Source of the DNA: Streptomyces sp. ICBB 8177
Lineage (GTDB): Bacteria > Actinomycetota > Actinomycetes > Streptomycetales > Streptomycetaceae
Length of the DNA stretch: 64,000 nucleotides
NCBI RefSeq assembly: GCF_003144095.1
Contig: NZ_NSKH01000018.1
Coordinates: forward strand, 217,716-281,715
Direction: 5' to 3'
The notes beneath the pieces were generated by a model that was not told the origin of the DNA, searched no databases, and worked only from the letters and a program-made list of their open reading frames with translations. The position numbers and the translations under genes are program-made. Below are positions 1 to 8,486 of the stretch, piece after piece (the stretch's first letter is position 1; each line of letters starts with the position of its first letter).

Positions 1-211
1 CGAGGTCCTCGGCCCCGCGTCGCTCCAGCACCTCGGTGTGGGTGATCCACGGGTACAGCAGCGGCCAGCCCGCGACGTCGGTGAGGGTGCGGTAGACCAG
101 GGCGGCGGGGGCCGCCACGGTGATGGCGGCCTCGGTGCGCCCGGCGCGTTCGGCCGTGCCGTCGGCGGCGTGGAGGGCGTCGGCGTGGACCGGGTGGACG
201 GTGGTGGTCAT
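1..211 (-). CDS. SRPBCC-family polyketide cyclase/aromatase, N-terminal part (truncated by window edge)
   Basis: Only the first 70 residues are inside the window. After an N-terminal tail, the segment with TEAAITVAAPAALVYRTLTD and a following GWPLLYPW resembles the start of SRPBCC/START-fold aromatase-cyclases of the TcmN type, which fold and aromatise poly-beta-ketone chains. The ATG lies behind GAGGAG and overlaps the stop of the upstream glycosyltransferase (ATGA), so the two are translationally coupled in one leftward operon. Function is inferred from the fold and neighbours; a non-catalytic SRPBCC protein is possible because most of the domain is outside the window. Confidence 0.72.
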   Translation of the reverse strand, partial: MTTTVHPVHADALHAADGTAERAGRTEAAITVAAPAALVYRTLTDVAGWPLLYPWITHTEVLERRGAEDL

Positions 212-1428
212 GCTGCTCCTCGCAGTGTGCGCGGGCGGACGTCGCCGGGGCGGGCTTCCTCGACCCTGCGCTCCAGGTAGCGGACGGCTTCGGAGACCGG
301 CGGCATGGCGTCGATCTCGGCGCGGATCTCCCGGGCGCGGTCGCGGTGTTCGCGCTCGCCGAGGACCCTCGTGACGGCGGCGGCCAGGGCTCCGGGCTCG
401 CGGCGCCGATCGGGGGCCAGGTTGATCCCGGCCCCCGCGGTCTCGATCAGGTGGCCCCACAGCCACTGGGTGTCGTCGTCGCCCTGCGGCACGACGACCT
501 GCGGCAGACCCTGGGCGAGCCCGGTGAGACCGCTTCCGGCGCCACCGTGGTGAACCAGGGCGTCGCCGCGGTCCAGCAGCGCGCGCAGCGGAACCCACCC
601 GGTGACCCGGATGTTGGACGGCAGGGTGCGCCCGTCGACCTCGGCGTCGTTGACGGCCAGCAGCACGGAGGCGTCGACCTGGGACAGCTCGTCGATCAAC
701 TGGGGCAGCCGGTCGTTGAAGTTGGTCGTGGTGATGCCGCCGGTGACGCACACCCGCGGCCGGTCGGACGGCCCCCACAGCCACTCGGGTGCGGTGCCCG
801 GGCCGTTGTACGGGATGTGGCGCATGGGGACGCGCGGCACCCGGGAGGGACGGCGCAGGGCGGGTGGGCAGGGGTCGAGCCAGACGTCGGTGCCCAACCG
901 CGGCTCCAGGCCGAAGCGTTCGAACATCCGCAGGTAGGCGGGCGGGACCTCGTCGCGGTCCAGGAAGTACGCGCCGATCGGCTGGCACCAGCCGTAGCCG
1001 ACGGCGGGCACGCCGACCGCGGCCGCCGCGACCAGGCCGCAGACCGCGCCGATGTCGTAGACCACCAACTCGGGCTGCCAGGCCCGGGCGAACTCCACCA
1101 GGTCGTCGGCGAGCGAGTCGCCCAGCCCGATCAGCTGCGCGCCCCAGTTGAGCCTGCGCTCCTCGGACCACGGCAGCGGCCCCATCGGCCAGTCCGCGGG
1201 CAGGCGGCGCGGGCGTGCGGCGGAGCCGGGCAGCCGGCCCTTGGCGAACGCGTCCCCGGCGTCGCGGGACCCGATCCGCACCGCGATCAGACCGGCCGAG
1301 GCGACCCGGTCGGCGGCCTGCGGCCGGGCCGCCACCCGTACCTCGTGCCCGGCGAGCTGCGTGGCCCAGGCCAGGGGCACGGCCCACGGGACGTGACTCG
1401 CCCCGTGGGCTACGAAGAGAACGCGCAT
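208..1428 (-). CDS. GT1-family glycosyltransferase of natural-product type
   Basis: A 406-residue GT-B fold enzyme expected to move a deoxysugar from an NDP-sugar to a polyketide aglycone. The N-terminus (MRVLFVAHGASHVPWAVPLA) is the acceptor-domain start typical of EryCIII/UrdGT2-like transferases. Near the C-terminus, HHGGAGS at about residues 293-299 and a D-D-T-Q segment at 318-321 form the usual nucleotide-sugar binding region. Its stop overlaps the start of the cyclase gene by 4 nt, and it follows a DHA2 exporter. No auxiliary P450-like activator is seen next to it. Sugar and aglycone cannot be predicted from the sequence. Confidence 0.93.
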   Translation of the reverse strand: MRVLFVAHGASHVPWAVPLAWATQLAGHEVRVAARPQAADRVASAGLIAVRIGSRDAGDAFAKGRLPGSAARPRRLPADWPMGPLPWSEERRLNWGAQLIGLGDSLADDLVEFARAWQPELVVYDIGAVCGLVAAAAVGVPAVGYGWCQPIGAYFLDRDEVPPAYLRMFERFGLEPRLGTDVWLDPCPPALRRPSRVPRVPMRHIPYNGPGTAPEWLWGPSDRPRVCVTGGITTTNFNDRLPQLIDELSQVDASVLLAVNDAEVDGRTLPSNIRVTGWVPLRALLDRGDALVHHGGAGSGLTGLAQGLPQVVVPQGDDDTQWLWGHLIETAGAGINLAPDRRREPGALAAAVTRVLGEREHRDRAREIRAEIDAMPPVSEAVRYLERRVEEARPGDVRPRTLRGAA

Positions 1429-1503
1429 TCAGTCCTCACCTGCTTCGAGTGGATGGGGGGTGCGGGGTGTGTGCCGGTGCGCCCGGGGCGCCAGGAGTGG
1501 CGC

Positions 1504-2910
1504 TCAGTCACGCGGGCGGCCCGGGAGGGCCAGTGCCGGCAGCAGGGTGACCGCGCTGATGCCGAAGGCCCACCAGAAGGCCGTGCCGAACGCGGAGGCC
1601 GCACCGTGCCGGGTCAGCGCCTCCTGCACCACGATCACCTGGGCCGCGGTGCCGAGCGAGCCGCCGACCCGGTTGACCACGTTGTTGATGCCGGCGGCCT
1701 GCGGCATCTGGTGCCGCTCGACGCTCTGGAAGACCGCGGTCACCATCGGGTTCATCGCCGCGCCCAGCCCCAGCCCGCGGACGAACAGCGCGGCGGTGAG
1801 CAGGAGTTCGGAGGGCGCGGCGCCGACCTGGGTGAACTCCAGCGTGCCGGCCATCGACAGCAGGATGCCGCAGGTCATGACCGCGCGCAGGCCGAACCGG
1901 GCGGTGAGCCGTCCGGCGAAGTACATGGCCACGGCGATGCCCAGGTCCTGCGGGATCAGCAACAGGCCCGCGTGCAGGGCGTCCTGGGCACGCGCTTGCT
2001 GGTAGTAGAGCGGCAGCAGGAACATCGAGCTGAACAGCGCCGCGCCCAGCAGGAACGAGCTGAGGATCGAGGTGCGGAACGCGCGGCCCGCCAGCAGCCG
2101 CAGGTCCAGCACCGGCGTGACGCCGGGCCGCAGCGCGTGCGCCACGTAACCGGCGAGCAGTACCAGGCCCGCCACGACCGGTCCGTAGACCACCGCGTCG
2201 CCGAAGCCGTGCCCGTCACCGGACTCGGAGAAGCCGTAGATGACCGCGGCGACGCCCGGACAGATCAGCAACAGGCTCAGGACGTCGAGCCGTCCCGCGC
2301 CGCGCGGTTCGTCGCGGGGCATGACGCGCGCGGCGGCGATCAGGGTGAGGGCGCCGAGGGGGACGTTGATGTAGAAGATCCAGTGCCAGTTGAGCAGGCC
2401 GATCAGCACGCCGCCGATGACCGGCCCGAGGGCAGGCGCGAAGGTCAGCGGGATGATCAGCAGGCTCATCACCCGGCCGATGCGCTTGGGGCCCGCGGTC
2501 TGCGCGAGGACCGACTGCCCGATGGGCTGGATGAGGCCGCCGCCGAGGCCCTGGAGCACCCGGAAGACGATGAGGGAGGGCGCGGACCAGGCCAGTCCGC
2601 ACAGCGCGGAGGCGAGGACGAAGCAGGCGACGGACCCCATCCAGGTGCGGCGGGCGCCGAACCGGTCGGTGGCGTAGCCGCTCAGCGGGGCGACCAGCGC
2701 GAAGGACAGCAGATAGCCGACGCTGATCCACTGCACGGTCGCGAGCGAGCTGTGGAAGTCGGAACGGATGGCGTCCACGCCGATGTTGACGACCGTTGAG
2801 TCGAGTACGGCGAGGATCGCCCCGAGTACCAGGACGATGCCGAGCTTGAGCAGGGCGGGTTCGAGACGGCCGGCCTGGGGCGCCGCCGTCGCACGCACAG
2901 TGGTGGACAT
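1504..2910 (-). CDS. DHA2-family MFS drug exporter (first of three)
   Basis: A 468-residue membrane protein with about 14 hydrophobic segments, the EmrB/QacA layout. Motif A is seen in the first cytosolic loop (PLSGYATDRFGARRTW) and a motif C-like glycine-rich segment in ALGPVIGGVLIG. It probably exports the cluster product by proton antiport. It is close kin to the exporter at 5152-6621 (shared AVLDSTVVN/AQLDTTIVG starts and LGAALFSSMFLLPLYY/LGAALYSSMMLFPLYF segments), so the pair looks like an ancient duplication inside the cluster. It sits between the zinc-less oxidoreductase and the glycosyltransferase on the same strand. Confidence 0.93.
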   Translation of the reverse strand: MSTTVRATAAPQAGRLEPALLKLGIVLVLGAILAVLDSTVVNIGVDAIRSDFHSSLATVQWISVGYLLSFALVAPLSGYATDRFGARRTWMGSVACFVLASALCGLAWSAPSLIVFRVLQGLGGGLIQPIGQSVLAQTAGPKRIGRVMSLLIIPLTFAPALGPVIGGVLIGLLNWHWIFYINVPLGALTLIAAARVMPRDEPRGAGRLDVLSLLLICPGVAAVIYGFSESGDGHGFGDAVVYGPVVAGLVLLAGYVAHALRPGVTPVLDLRLLAGRAFRTSILSSFLLGAALFSSMFLLPLYYQQARAQDALHAGLLLIPQDLGIAVAMYFAGRLTARFGLRAVMTCGILLSMAGTLEFTQVGAAPSELLLTAALFVRGLGLGAAMNPMVTAVFQSVERHQMPQAAGINNVVNRVGGSLGTAAQVIVVQEALTRHGAASAFGTAFWWAFGISAVTLLPALALPGRPRD

Positions 2911-3010
2911 GGTTGGCTTCCTGGACGTCAGGGTGGGTGGTGGCGGCCACCGCCGCGCGGCGGGGCGTGTCGGGCGGACTTCCGCCCTTCGCGGGGGAAC
3001 CGTTGTCCGG

Positions 3011-3985
3011 TCAGGGGATCAGCACGATGCGGCCGAGCTGGGCGCGGGCCTCCATGATGCGGTGCGCCTCGGCGGCCTCCTCCAGCGGCAGCCTGGCGTG
3101 CACCACGGGGCGCACCGAGCCGCCGAGCAGCAGGGAGCAGACCTGGGCGGCGATGCCGTCGTAGTTGTCGACCGTGCGGTCCATGACGCCCATCGAGAAG
3201 TGCGTGAGGTACTTGCCCGCCAGGTCCTCGAGGGAGACCTTCGGAAGGTCGAGGCCACCGCCCGCCGAGCCGTAGAAGACCAGCCGGCCGAACGGCTTGA
3301 GCAGCGCGAGGCTCTTGTGGGTGACGTCCGCGCCGACGCTGTCGAGCACGACGTCCACGCCGCCCCCGGTGGCCTCGCGGATCTCGTCCTCCCAGCCCTC
3401 CAGGCTGTAGTCGACGGCCACGTCGGCGCCCAGTTCGCGCGCGAAGGCGAGTTTGCGCTCGCCCTTGGCGGTGGCGACGACCTGCCGGGCGCCCAGCGCC
3501 CTGGCCATCTGCACGGCCAGGTGGCCGATGGCCCCGGCGGCGGCGTGCACCAGGACGGTCTCGCCCTCCTTGAGGAACGACGCCTGGATGACCTCGAGGC
3601 CGACCTGCGCCGGCGAGCTGAGCATGGTGGCCTCGGCGGCGTCCAGTTCGGCCGGTACCCGGACCAGGTCCTTGGCCCGGGCGAGCGAGTACTCGGCGAA
3701 GGCGTCCTGGAAGATGATGCTCGCCACCCGCTCGCCGACCTCGAAGCCGGTGACCCCGGGGCCGAGGGCGTCGATGAAACCGACCGCGTCACCGCCGGGG
3801 CAGCCGGGCAGCGGGCGGGCGTCCTCGTAGTAGAACTCCCCCGCGCGCTCCTGGATGCCGGCGAAATTGACGCCGATCGCCTCGGCGCGGACCCGGACCT
3901 GTCCCGGGCCGGGCTCCGGCTTGTCGATCTCGTCGACCTGGAACACCTCCGGGGTGCCGAACTGGTGGTAGCGGACGATGCGCAT
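3011..3985 (-). CDS. Zinc-independent quinone oxidoreductase-like MDR enzyme
   Basis: A 324-residue medium-chain dehydrogenase/reductase. The start is placed at MRIVRYHQFGTPEV, where a GAGGAAGG ribosome site lies just upstream; the reading frame stays open much further upstream but that part looks non-coding. The N-terminal GroES-like domain lacks the Cys/His ligands of zinc alcohol dehydrogenases. The Rossmann domain carries HAAAGAIGHLAVQMARALGA, an AxxGxxG NADPH-binding motif. These features point to the quinone oxidoreductase/enoyl reductase branch. In this cluster it may reduce a quinone or an enone tailoring intermediate; that is inference. Confidence 0.9.
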   Translation of the reverse strand: MRIVRYHQFGTPEVFQVDEIDKPEPGPGQVRVRAEAIGVNFAGIQERAGEFYYEDARPLPGCPGGDAVGFIDALGPGVTGFEVGERVASIIFQDAFAEYSLARAKDLVRVPAELDAAEATMLSSPAQVGLEVIQASFLKEGETVLVHAAAGAIGHLAVQMARALGARQVVATAKGERKLAFARELGADVAVDYSLEGWEDEIREATGGGVDVVLDSVGADVTHKSLALLKPFGRLVFYGSAGGGLDLPKVSLEDLAGKYLTHFSMGVMDRTVDNYDGIAAQVCSLLLGGSVRPVVHARLPLEEAAEAHRIMEARAQLGRIVLIP

Positions 3986-4191
3986 CGATGGGCCTTCCTC
4001 TAGCTGCCGGGGACCGCGCGGGCCGGTGGCGGGTCCGTCCACTGTGGTGGCGGGAGCTAGAGCGCACGCCGAGCCGGGATTGATCTCCCGGCCCGGCCGC
4101 GAAGGAGGTTTCCGCTGCCCAGGAACCCGTGTGGCAGTTCGGGCAGCACCTGATGGGCCGTCGAACGCCTGAGGGGGTAAGGGCTTACCGG
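3986..4191. other. Intergenic gap inside the leftward cluster operon
   Basis: About 200 bp between the mca homologue and the oxidoreductase, longer than the other gaps in the operon. An imperfect hairpin (GTAAG/CTTAC core at about 4176-4188) lies next to the mca stop and could be an attenuator or a weak terminator. No convincing open frame is present. Confidence 0.4.
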
Positions 4192-5085
4192 TCAGGCGGC
4201 GGGCGCGTCGGGAGTGATCCCGGCGAACAGGTCGTCCTCCGGGAGTTCGGTCTCCACCACGCTGCGAGCGAGGTGGTAGTCCTCGGTGGGCCAGGCGCTC
4301 TGCTCGATCTCCAGCGGGCAGGACCGCTCCGGGCCGTCCGGGTTGACCTGGGTCTCGTGGGCCAGCAGCGCGGCCAGCCGACGGGGGAACCACTCGGCGC
4401 ACTCGACCTGGGTGGTGATCTCCCACTTCTCCTCGACGTCCGCGAGTTCCTTGAGCACCTCACCGTGCGGCGACTCCAGCCCCGCCGCGGTCATCGCCTC
4501 GTAGATCGCGCGGAAGTACGCCTTGCTGAACGCCAGCGTGTAGTAGAGCTTCAGCGGGCGCCACGGCTCGCCGGCGTCCGGGTAGCGCTCCGGGTCGGCG
4601 GCCGCGGTGAAGGCCTCGACGGCCACCTGGTGGGTCCTGATGTGGTCGGGGTGCGGGTAGCCGCCGTTCTCGTCGTACGTCACCACCACGTGCGGACGGA
4701 AGCTCCTGATCGCCTCGACCAGCGGCCGGGCCGCCGTCTCCAGCGGCACCAGCGCGAAGCACCCCTCGGGCAGCGGCTCGCCGTTCTTGGGCAGCCCGGA
4801 GTCGGTGAACCCCATGAAGCTCTGCCGCACGCCGAGGATCTGGCGGGCGCGTTCCATCTCCAGCTTGCGCAGCCGGGGCAGGTCGGCCCACACCTCGGGC
4901 CGGTCCATGGCCGGGTTGAGCACGTCACCGCGTTCGCCGCCGGTCATGGTGCAGACCAGGACGTCGGCGCCCTCGTCGGCGTAACGGGTCAAGGTGGCGG
5001 CGCCCTTGCTCGACTCGTCGTCGGGGTGCGCGTGCACGGCCATCAGCCGCAGTCCGGCGCGGGGGCGGGCGGTGGACTTGGTCAT
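4192..5085 (-). CDS. mca: Mycothiol S-conjugate amidase (Mca-like, LmbE superfamily)
   Basis: A 297-residue zinc hydrolase. The family motif AHPDDE is at residues 19-24 with a later HPDHIRTH segment giving the third metal ligand, and MTGGERGDVLNPAM is typical of actinobacterial Mca. Mca cleaves mycothiol S-conjugates into a mercapturic acid and GlcN-inositol. Its place inside a biosynthetic operon, between two exporters, suggests it processes mycothiol adducts of a pathway intermediate or protects the producer; lincomycin LmbE is an established precedent for an Mca homologue in a pathway. Streptomyces normally also has a housekeeping copy elsewhere, so this one may be a dedicated paralogue. 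Confidence 0.9.
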   Translation of the reverse strand: MTKSTARPRAGLRLMAVHAHPDDESSKGAATLTRYADEGADVLVCTMTGGERGDVLNPAMDRPEVWADLPRLRKLEMERARQILGVRQSFMGFTDSGLPKNGEPLPEGCFALVPLETAARPLVEAIRSFRPHVVVTYDENGGYPHPDHIRTHQVAVEAFTAAADPERYPDAGEPWRPLKLYYTLAFSKAYFRAIYEAMTAAGLESPHGEVLKELADVEEKWEITTQVECAEWFPRRLAALLAHETQVNPDGPERSCPLEIEQSAWPTEDYHLARSVVETELPEDDLFAGITPDAPAA

Positions 5086-5151
5086 ACGGTCTTCCTCCTC
5101 GGGGGGGCGGGGTCGGGGTCAGGTCAGGTCGGGTGATGCCAGGGCACGGGA

Positions 5152-6621
5152 TCAGCGCGCCGCCGGGGAGCGACGCGGGTAGAGCGCGGCGGGGACCAGG
5201 GTCAGGGCGCTGAAGACGAGGGCCCACCAGAAGGTGTGGGCGTAGGCGGCGCGCGGGGCGGCGTGCGTCCCGGCGTGGTGCAGGGAGTTCTGGAGGATGA
5301 GCGCGAGCACGGCGGTGCCCACGGAGCCGCCGATCCGGTTGAGCACCGTACGGGCGCTGGTGGCCGCAGGCGCCTGGGAGCGGTCGACGGAGGTGTAGGT
5401 GGCCGCGACGTTCGGCGGGACGACGGCGCCGAGGCCGAGCCCGCGGACGAACAGCGCGACGGCCAGCAGCAGTTCGGGCGGCCGGGCGCTGGTGGCCATG
5501 GCGAAGGGCAGGGTGCCGCAGAGGGTCAGCGCGATGCCGGCCAGCACCACCTTGCGCGGTCCGTGGCGGTCGGTCCAGCCGCCCGCCTTGGGGGTGGCCA
5601 GCGCGCTGCCCAGGGCCTGCGGGGCGAGCAGCAGTCCGGCGTCCAGCGCGCTGACGTGGTCCAGGTCCATGAAGTACAGCGGGAACAGCATCATCGAGGA
5701 GTACAGCGCGGCGCCCAGCAGGAAGGTGTTGATCCCGGCGAGGGCGAACCCGCGCCCCGCGAACAGCCGCACGTCCAGCAGCGGGGGCCGCCGGGTGCGC
5801 AGCGCGTGGACGACATACGCGGTCAGCAGCGCCGCACCCGCCGCAGGGACCAGTATCCGCGGTCCGGCCGCACCGCCGGTGGCGGCCTCTCCGAGTCCGT
5901 AGACCACCGCGGCCAGGCCGGTGGGCAGCAGGGCCAGGCCCAGCAGGTCCGGCCGGGCACCGCTGTCCCGCTCCGCGCCGTCGGCCGGCACGACGCGGGC
6001 GGCCAGCAGCAGCGCGACCGCCCCGACGGGGACGTTGACCAGGAACAGCCAGCGCCAGTCGGCGCATTGCAGCAGTGCCCCGCCGATGACCGGCCCCAGG
6101 ACGGGGGCGACCGAGACCGGCACGGTGATGACCCCGATCAGCCTGCCGATCCTGCGGGGTCCCGCGTGCCGGGCCACCAGCGCTTGACCGACCGGCTGCA
6201 TCAGACCGCCGCCCACGCCCTGGAGCAGCCGGAACGCGATCAGCGAACCGCCGGACCACGCGACGGCACTGAGGGCGGAGGCGACGACGAACAGCGCGAC
6301 CGCCGAGAGCCACACCCGCTTGCCGCCGAACCTGCGGTGCAGCCAGCCGGACAGCGGGGCGGTGAAGGCGACGGTGAGCAGATAGCCGGTGCTGACCCAC
6401 TGCACCGTGGTGACCGGAACCCGCAGGTCCCGGGCCATCGGCCCCATGCCGACGCCGACGATCGTGGTGTCCAGCTGGGCCAGCACCGCGCCAAGGATCA
6501 GCACCGCGCCGATGCGCAGCAGAGCGGGGTCGAGCCGTGTCTCCTCGGTCGGGGCGGCGTCGGGCGCGACGAGGGGCTGCTGCACATGACCTCCCTGGGC
6601 GGACGGCGGCGGGGTTTCCAC
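5152..6621 (-). CDS. DHA2-family MFS drug exporter (second of three)
   Basis: A 489-residue exporter with the 14-segment DHA2 layout, motif A (PLSGWLHRRFGGKRVW) and a motif C-like stretch (VLGPVIGGALL). It is the first gene of the leftward operon, divergent from the TetR regulator at 6804, with a shared control region containing a 26-bp palindrome. This arrangement is the classic ligand-induced exporter/TetR pair. The start used here is the most upstream ATG; the next M at codon 26 on is possible, because the first 40 residues are hydrophilic and variable. Confidence 0.93.
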   Translation of the reverse strand: METPPPSAQGGHVQQPLVAPDAAPTEETRLDPALLRIGAVLILGAVLAQLDTTIVGVGMGPMARDLRVPVTTVQWVSTGYLLTVAFTAPLSGWLHRRFGGKRVWLSAVALFVVASALSAVAWSGGSLIAFRLLQGVGGGLMQPVGQALVARHAGPRRIGRLIGVITVPVSVAPVLGPVIGGALLQCADWRWLFLVNVPVGAVALLLAARVVPADGAERDSGARPDLLGLALLPTGLAAVVYGLGEAATGGAAGPRILVPAAGAALLTAYVVHALRTRRPPLLDVRLFAGRGFALAGINTFLLGAALYSSMMLFPLYFMDLDHVSALDAGLLLAPQALGSALATPKAGGWTDRHGPRKVVLAGIALTLCGTLPFAMATSARPPELLLAVALFVRGLGLGAVVPPNVAATYTSVDRSQAPAATSARTVLNRIGGSVGTAVLALILQNSLHHAGTHAAPRAAYAHTFWWALVFSALTLVPAALYPRRSPAAR

Positions 6622-6652
6622 CTGATAGAAAATTAGGCCGAGGATTAACTTA

Positions 6653-6678
6653 TGTCAAACCAAAATATTGGTCCGACA
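6653..6678. promoter_or_regulatory. Palindromic operator candidate for the TetR regulator
   Basis: An interrupted dyad centred between 6665 and 6666: TGTC-aa-ACCAAAATATTGGT-cc-GACA. Ten of thirteen symmetric pairs match, and the block is AT-rich in otherwise GC-rich DNA. It lies 32 bp upstream of the exporter start and about 125 bp upstream of the tetR start, in the divergent promoter region. Size and symmetry fit a TetR-dimer site. A direct repeat of GGTACGCG(T/C)GC(G)ACGACnAn type follows at about 6700-6738. Confidence 0.65.
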
Positions 6679-6803
6679 AAACCTACCGGGTGGCATCGTC
6701 GGTACGCGTGCGACGACAATCCGGTACGCGCACGACGAGAATGTGTGCGCGGCCAGGAAGGCGGCCACGGGGACGCCGACGCCGCAAGAGGAGCGAGGAG
6801 CCG

Positions 6804-7484
6804 ATGGAACGGGGAGCAGCGGCCGTCACCGGCAGGCCCGCCGGGCGGGCCGAGGTCGGACTGCGGGACCGCAAGAAGCAGGAGACCCGCGACCGGCTGG
6901 CGCACGTCGCGACGCTGATGTTCATCGAGCGCGGCTTCGAGGCCGTCACGATCGCGGAGATCGCCGAGGCCGCCGACGTGTCGAAGATGACCGTGACGAA
7001 CTACTTCCCGCTCAAGGAGGACCTGGTCTTCGACGCCTTCGAGGGCGTCGTGGACAGCCTCGCGCGGGTGGTCCGCGAAAGGCGCCCCGGCGAGCCCGTG
7101 CTGCACGCACTGCGCCACGCGTTCCTCACCTCCCTCGACGAGCCGCATCCGCTCAACGGCCGCTGCACCCCCGGGTTCGCCCGCCTCGTCCACGACAGCC
7201 CGCGGCTGCGGGCGCGGGAGCGCGAGATCGACGAGCAGCGCGAGGAAGCCCTCGCCGCCGCGCTCACCGAGGCCACCGGGTCGTCTCCCGACGATCCCGT
7301 GCCCGGCTTGAACGCGGCTCAACTCGCCGCCGTCCACCGCTTCCTGGTGCGCCGGGTGCGGAAGACGATCCGCGACGGGCTGCGTGAGGAGGAGGTCCGC
7401 GACCGCGCGGAACGCCTCGCCCGGACCGCCTTCGACGCGCTGGAGCCGGTGCTCGGCACGTACTGCCCGGGGCCGGCGGCCTGA
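6804..7484 (+). CDS. TetR-family transcriptional repressor
   Basis: A 226-residue regulator. The helix-turn-helix is plain at about residues 25-70 (TRDRLAHVATLMFIERGFEA, then TIAEIAEAADVSKMTVTNYF with the family's YFP-LKEDLV continuation). The C-terminal part is the variable ligand domain. The ATG at 6804 is preferred over the open upstream frame because GAGGAG lies seven bases before it and homology begins soon after. It diverges from the exporter operon and most likely represses it until a pathway product binds. The hemerythrin gene follows on the same strand after 130 bp. Confidence 0.93.
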   Translation: MERGAAAVTGRPAGRAEVGLRDRKKQETRDRLAHVATLMFIERGFEAVTIAEIAEAADVSKMTVTNYFPLKEDLVFDAFEGVVDSLARVVRERRPGEPVLHALRHAFLTSLDEPHPLNGRCTPGFARLVHDSPRLRAREREIDEQREEALAAALTEATGSSPDDPVPGLNAAQLAAVHRFLVRRVRKTIRDGLREEEVRDRAERLARTAFDALEPVLGTYCPGPAA

Positions 7485-7614
7485 ACGGGACGGCCCGCGC
7501 GGGGTCGAGCGGCAGTCCATCGGGGGCGCCAACACTACGGGCGGGACCGCGCGAGCCGGGCCGCGCGACGGCCGGCCGGGCGGTCCCGCTCCAGCGACCC
7601 GAAAGGAGAGCGCG

Positions 7615-8337
7615 TTGACCGCGCCGACCCTGCCAGGCACTCCGCCGGCCTCGACCACCCCCGCCGCGAACAACCTCACCGGCTTCACCATCACCCACGA
7701 CCTGATCCGCCGGGTCATCCCCGAACTGGGCCGCCGCCTGGCGGCCGGCGCCGCCACCGGGACGCTGGACGACGCGGCGGTGGCACGGCTGACGCGCTGG
7801 TGGGAGATGTTCACCGCGATCCTGGGAGGCCACCACACCAGCGAGGACAGCCACGTGTGGCCCGTCGTGCTGGCCACCGAACCGACGCTGGGCGAGGTCT
7901 CCGACGCGCTGGAGGCGCAGCACGCCACCCTCGACGAGCGGCTCGCGGAGATCGAACGCGGCCTGCGCGGCCTGCCCGCCACCGGCCTCGGCGACGCGTC
8001 GGACCCGTCGGGGCTGCTCGCCCGGATCGCCGCGTTCTCCCGGATGATGGACGACCATCTGCGACTGGAGGAGGAGACCATGGTGCCGGTCCTGCGCGAC
8101 CGGGTGCCGCCGCAGGAGTACGCGGGGATGCTGCGCGCGCTCGCCGAGGGCCACGACCCGGCCGACTTCGTACCCACCATGCCACTGCTGCTGGAGCGGG
8201 CGTCCGCGTCGGCCAGGGAGTTCATGCTGGGCGGGATGCCCGCGCCCCTGCGGGAGCGTTACGAACGCGAATGGGAGCCGGCGTACCGGGAGTTGGCCGC
8301 ATCGCTGCCCCCGGACGGCTCACCGGCAGCCGCCTGA
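7615..8337 (+). CDS. Hemerythrin-domain protein
   Basis: A 240-residue protein starting at TTG behind AAAGGAG. A four-helix hemerythrin-type domain is indicated by regularly spaced His and acidic residues: ITHDLIRR near the start, GGHHTSEDSHVWP, EAQHATLDERL and DDHLRLEEETMVP, matching the H...HxxxE...H...HxxxD/E di-iron pattern. Family members bind O2 or NO or sense redox state. It lies downstream of tetR and convergent with the FAD hydroxylase. A role in handling oxygen or reactive species made by the tailoring oxygenases is inference. Confidence 0.85.
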   Translation: MTAPTLPGTPPASTTPAANNLTGFTITHDLIRRVIPELGRRLAAGAATGTLDDAAVARLTRWWEMFTAILGGHHTSEDSHVWPVVLATEPTLGEVSDALEAQHATLDERLAEIERGLRGLPATGLGDASDPSGLLARIAAFSRMMDDHLRLEEETMVPVLRDRVPPQEYAGMLRALAEGHDPADFVPTMPLLLERASASAREFMLGGMPAPLRERYEREWEPAYRELAASLPPDGSPAAA

Positions 8338-8349
8338 CGTGTCGTCAGC

Positions 8350-8411
8350 GGTGCCCGCGCGGGCGGTAGGGGGATTCCCGGGAGGATTCCCGTACCGTCC
8401 GCGCGGGCGCC
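8350..8411. terminator. Bidirectional hairpin terminator between convergent genes
   Basis: Arms at 8350-8368 and 8393-8411 pair at 17 of 19 positions around a 24-nt loop. It sits between the convergent hemerythrin and FAD hydroxylase genes. Confidence 0.7.
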
Positions 8412-8486
8412 GGACCAGGAGCCCGCGAGCCGGGCGCCTGCGAGGAGTTCGCGGCGGGGCCTGCGGCACGGGGCCGTCCGCCACGC

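Noticed and set aside
346-2799. 817-residue open frame on the plus strand opposite the glycosyltransferase and exporter genes
   Set aside because: Composition is Gln/Arg/Gly/His-rich without any domain, and the opposite strand has clear families; it is a GC-bias shadow frame.
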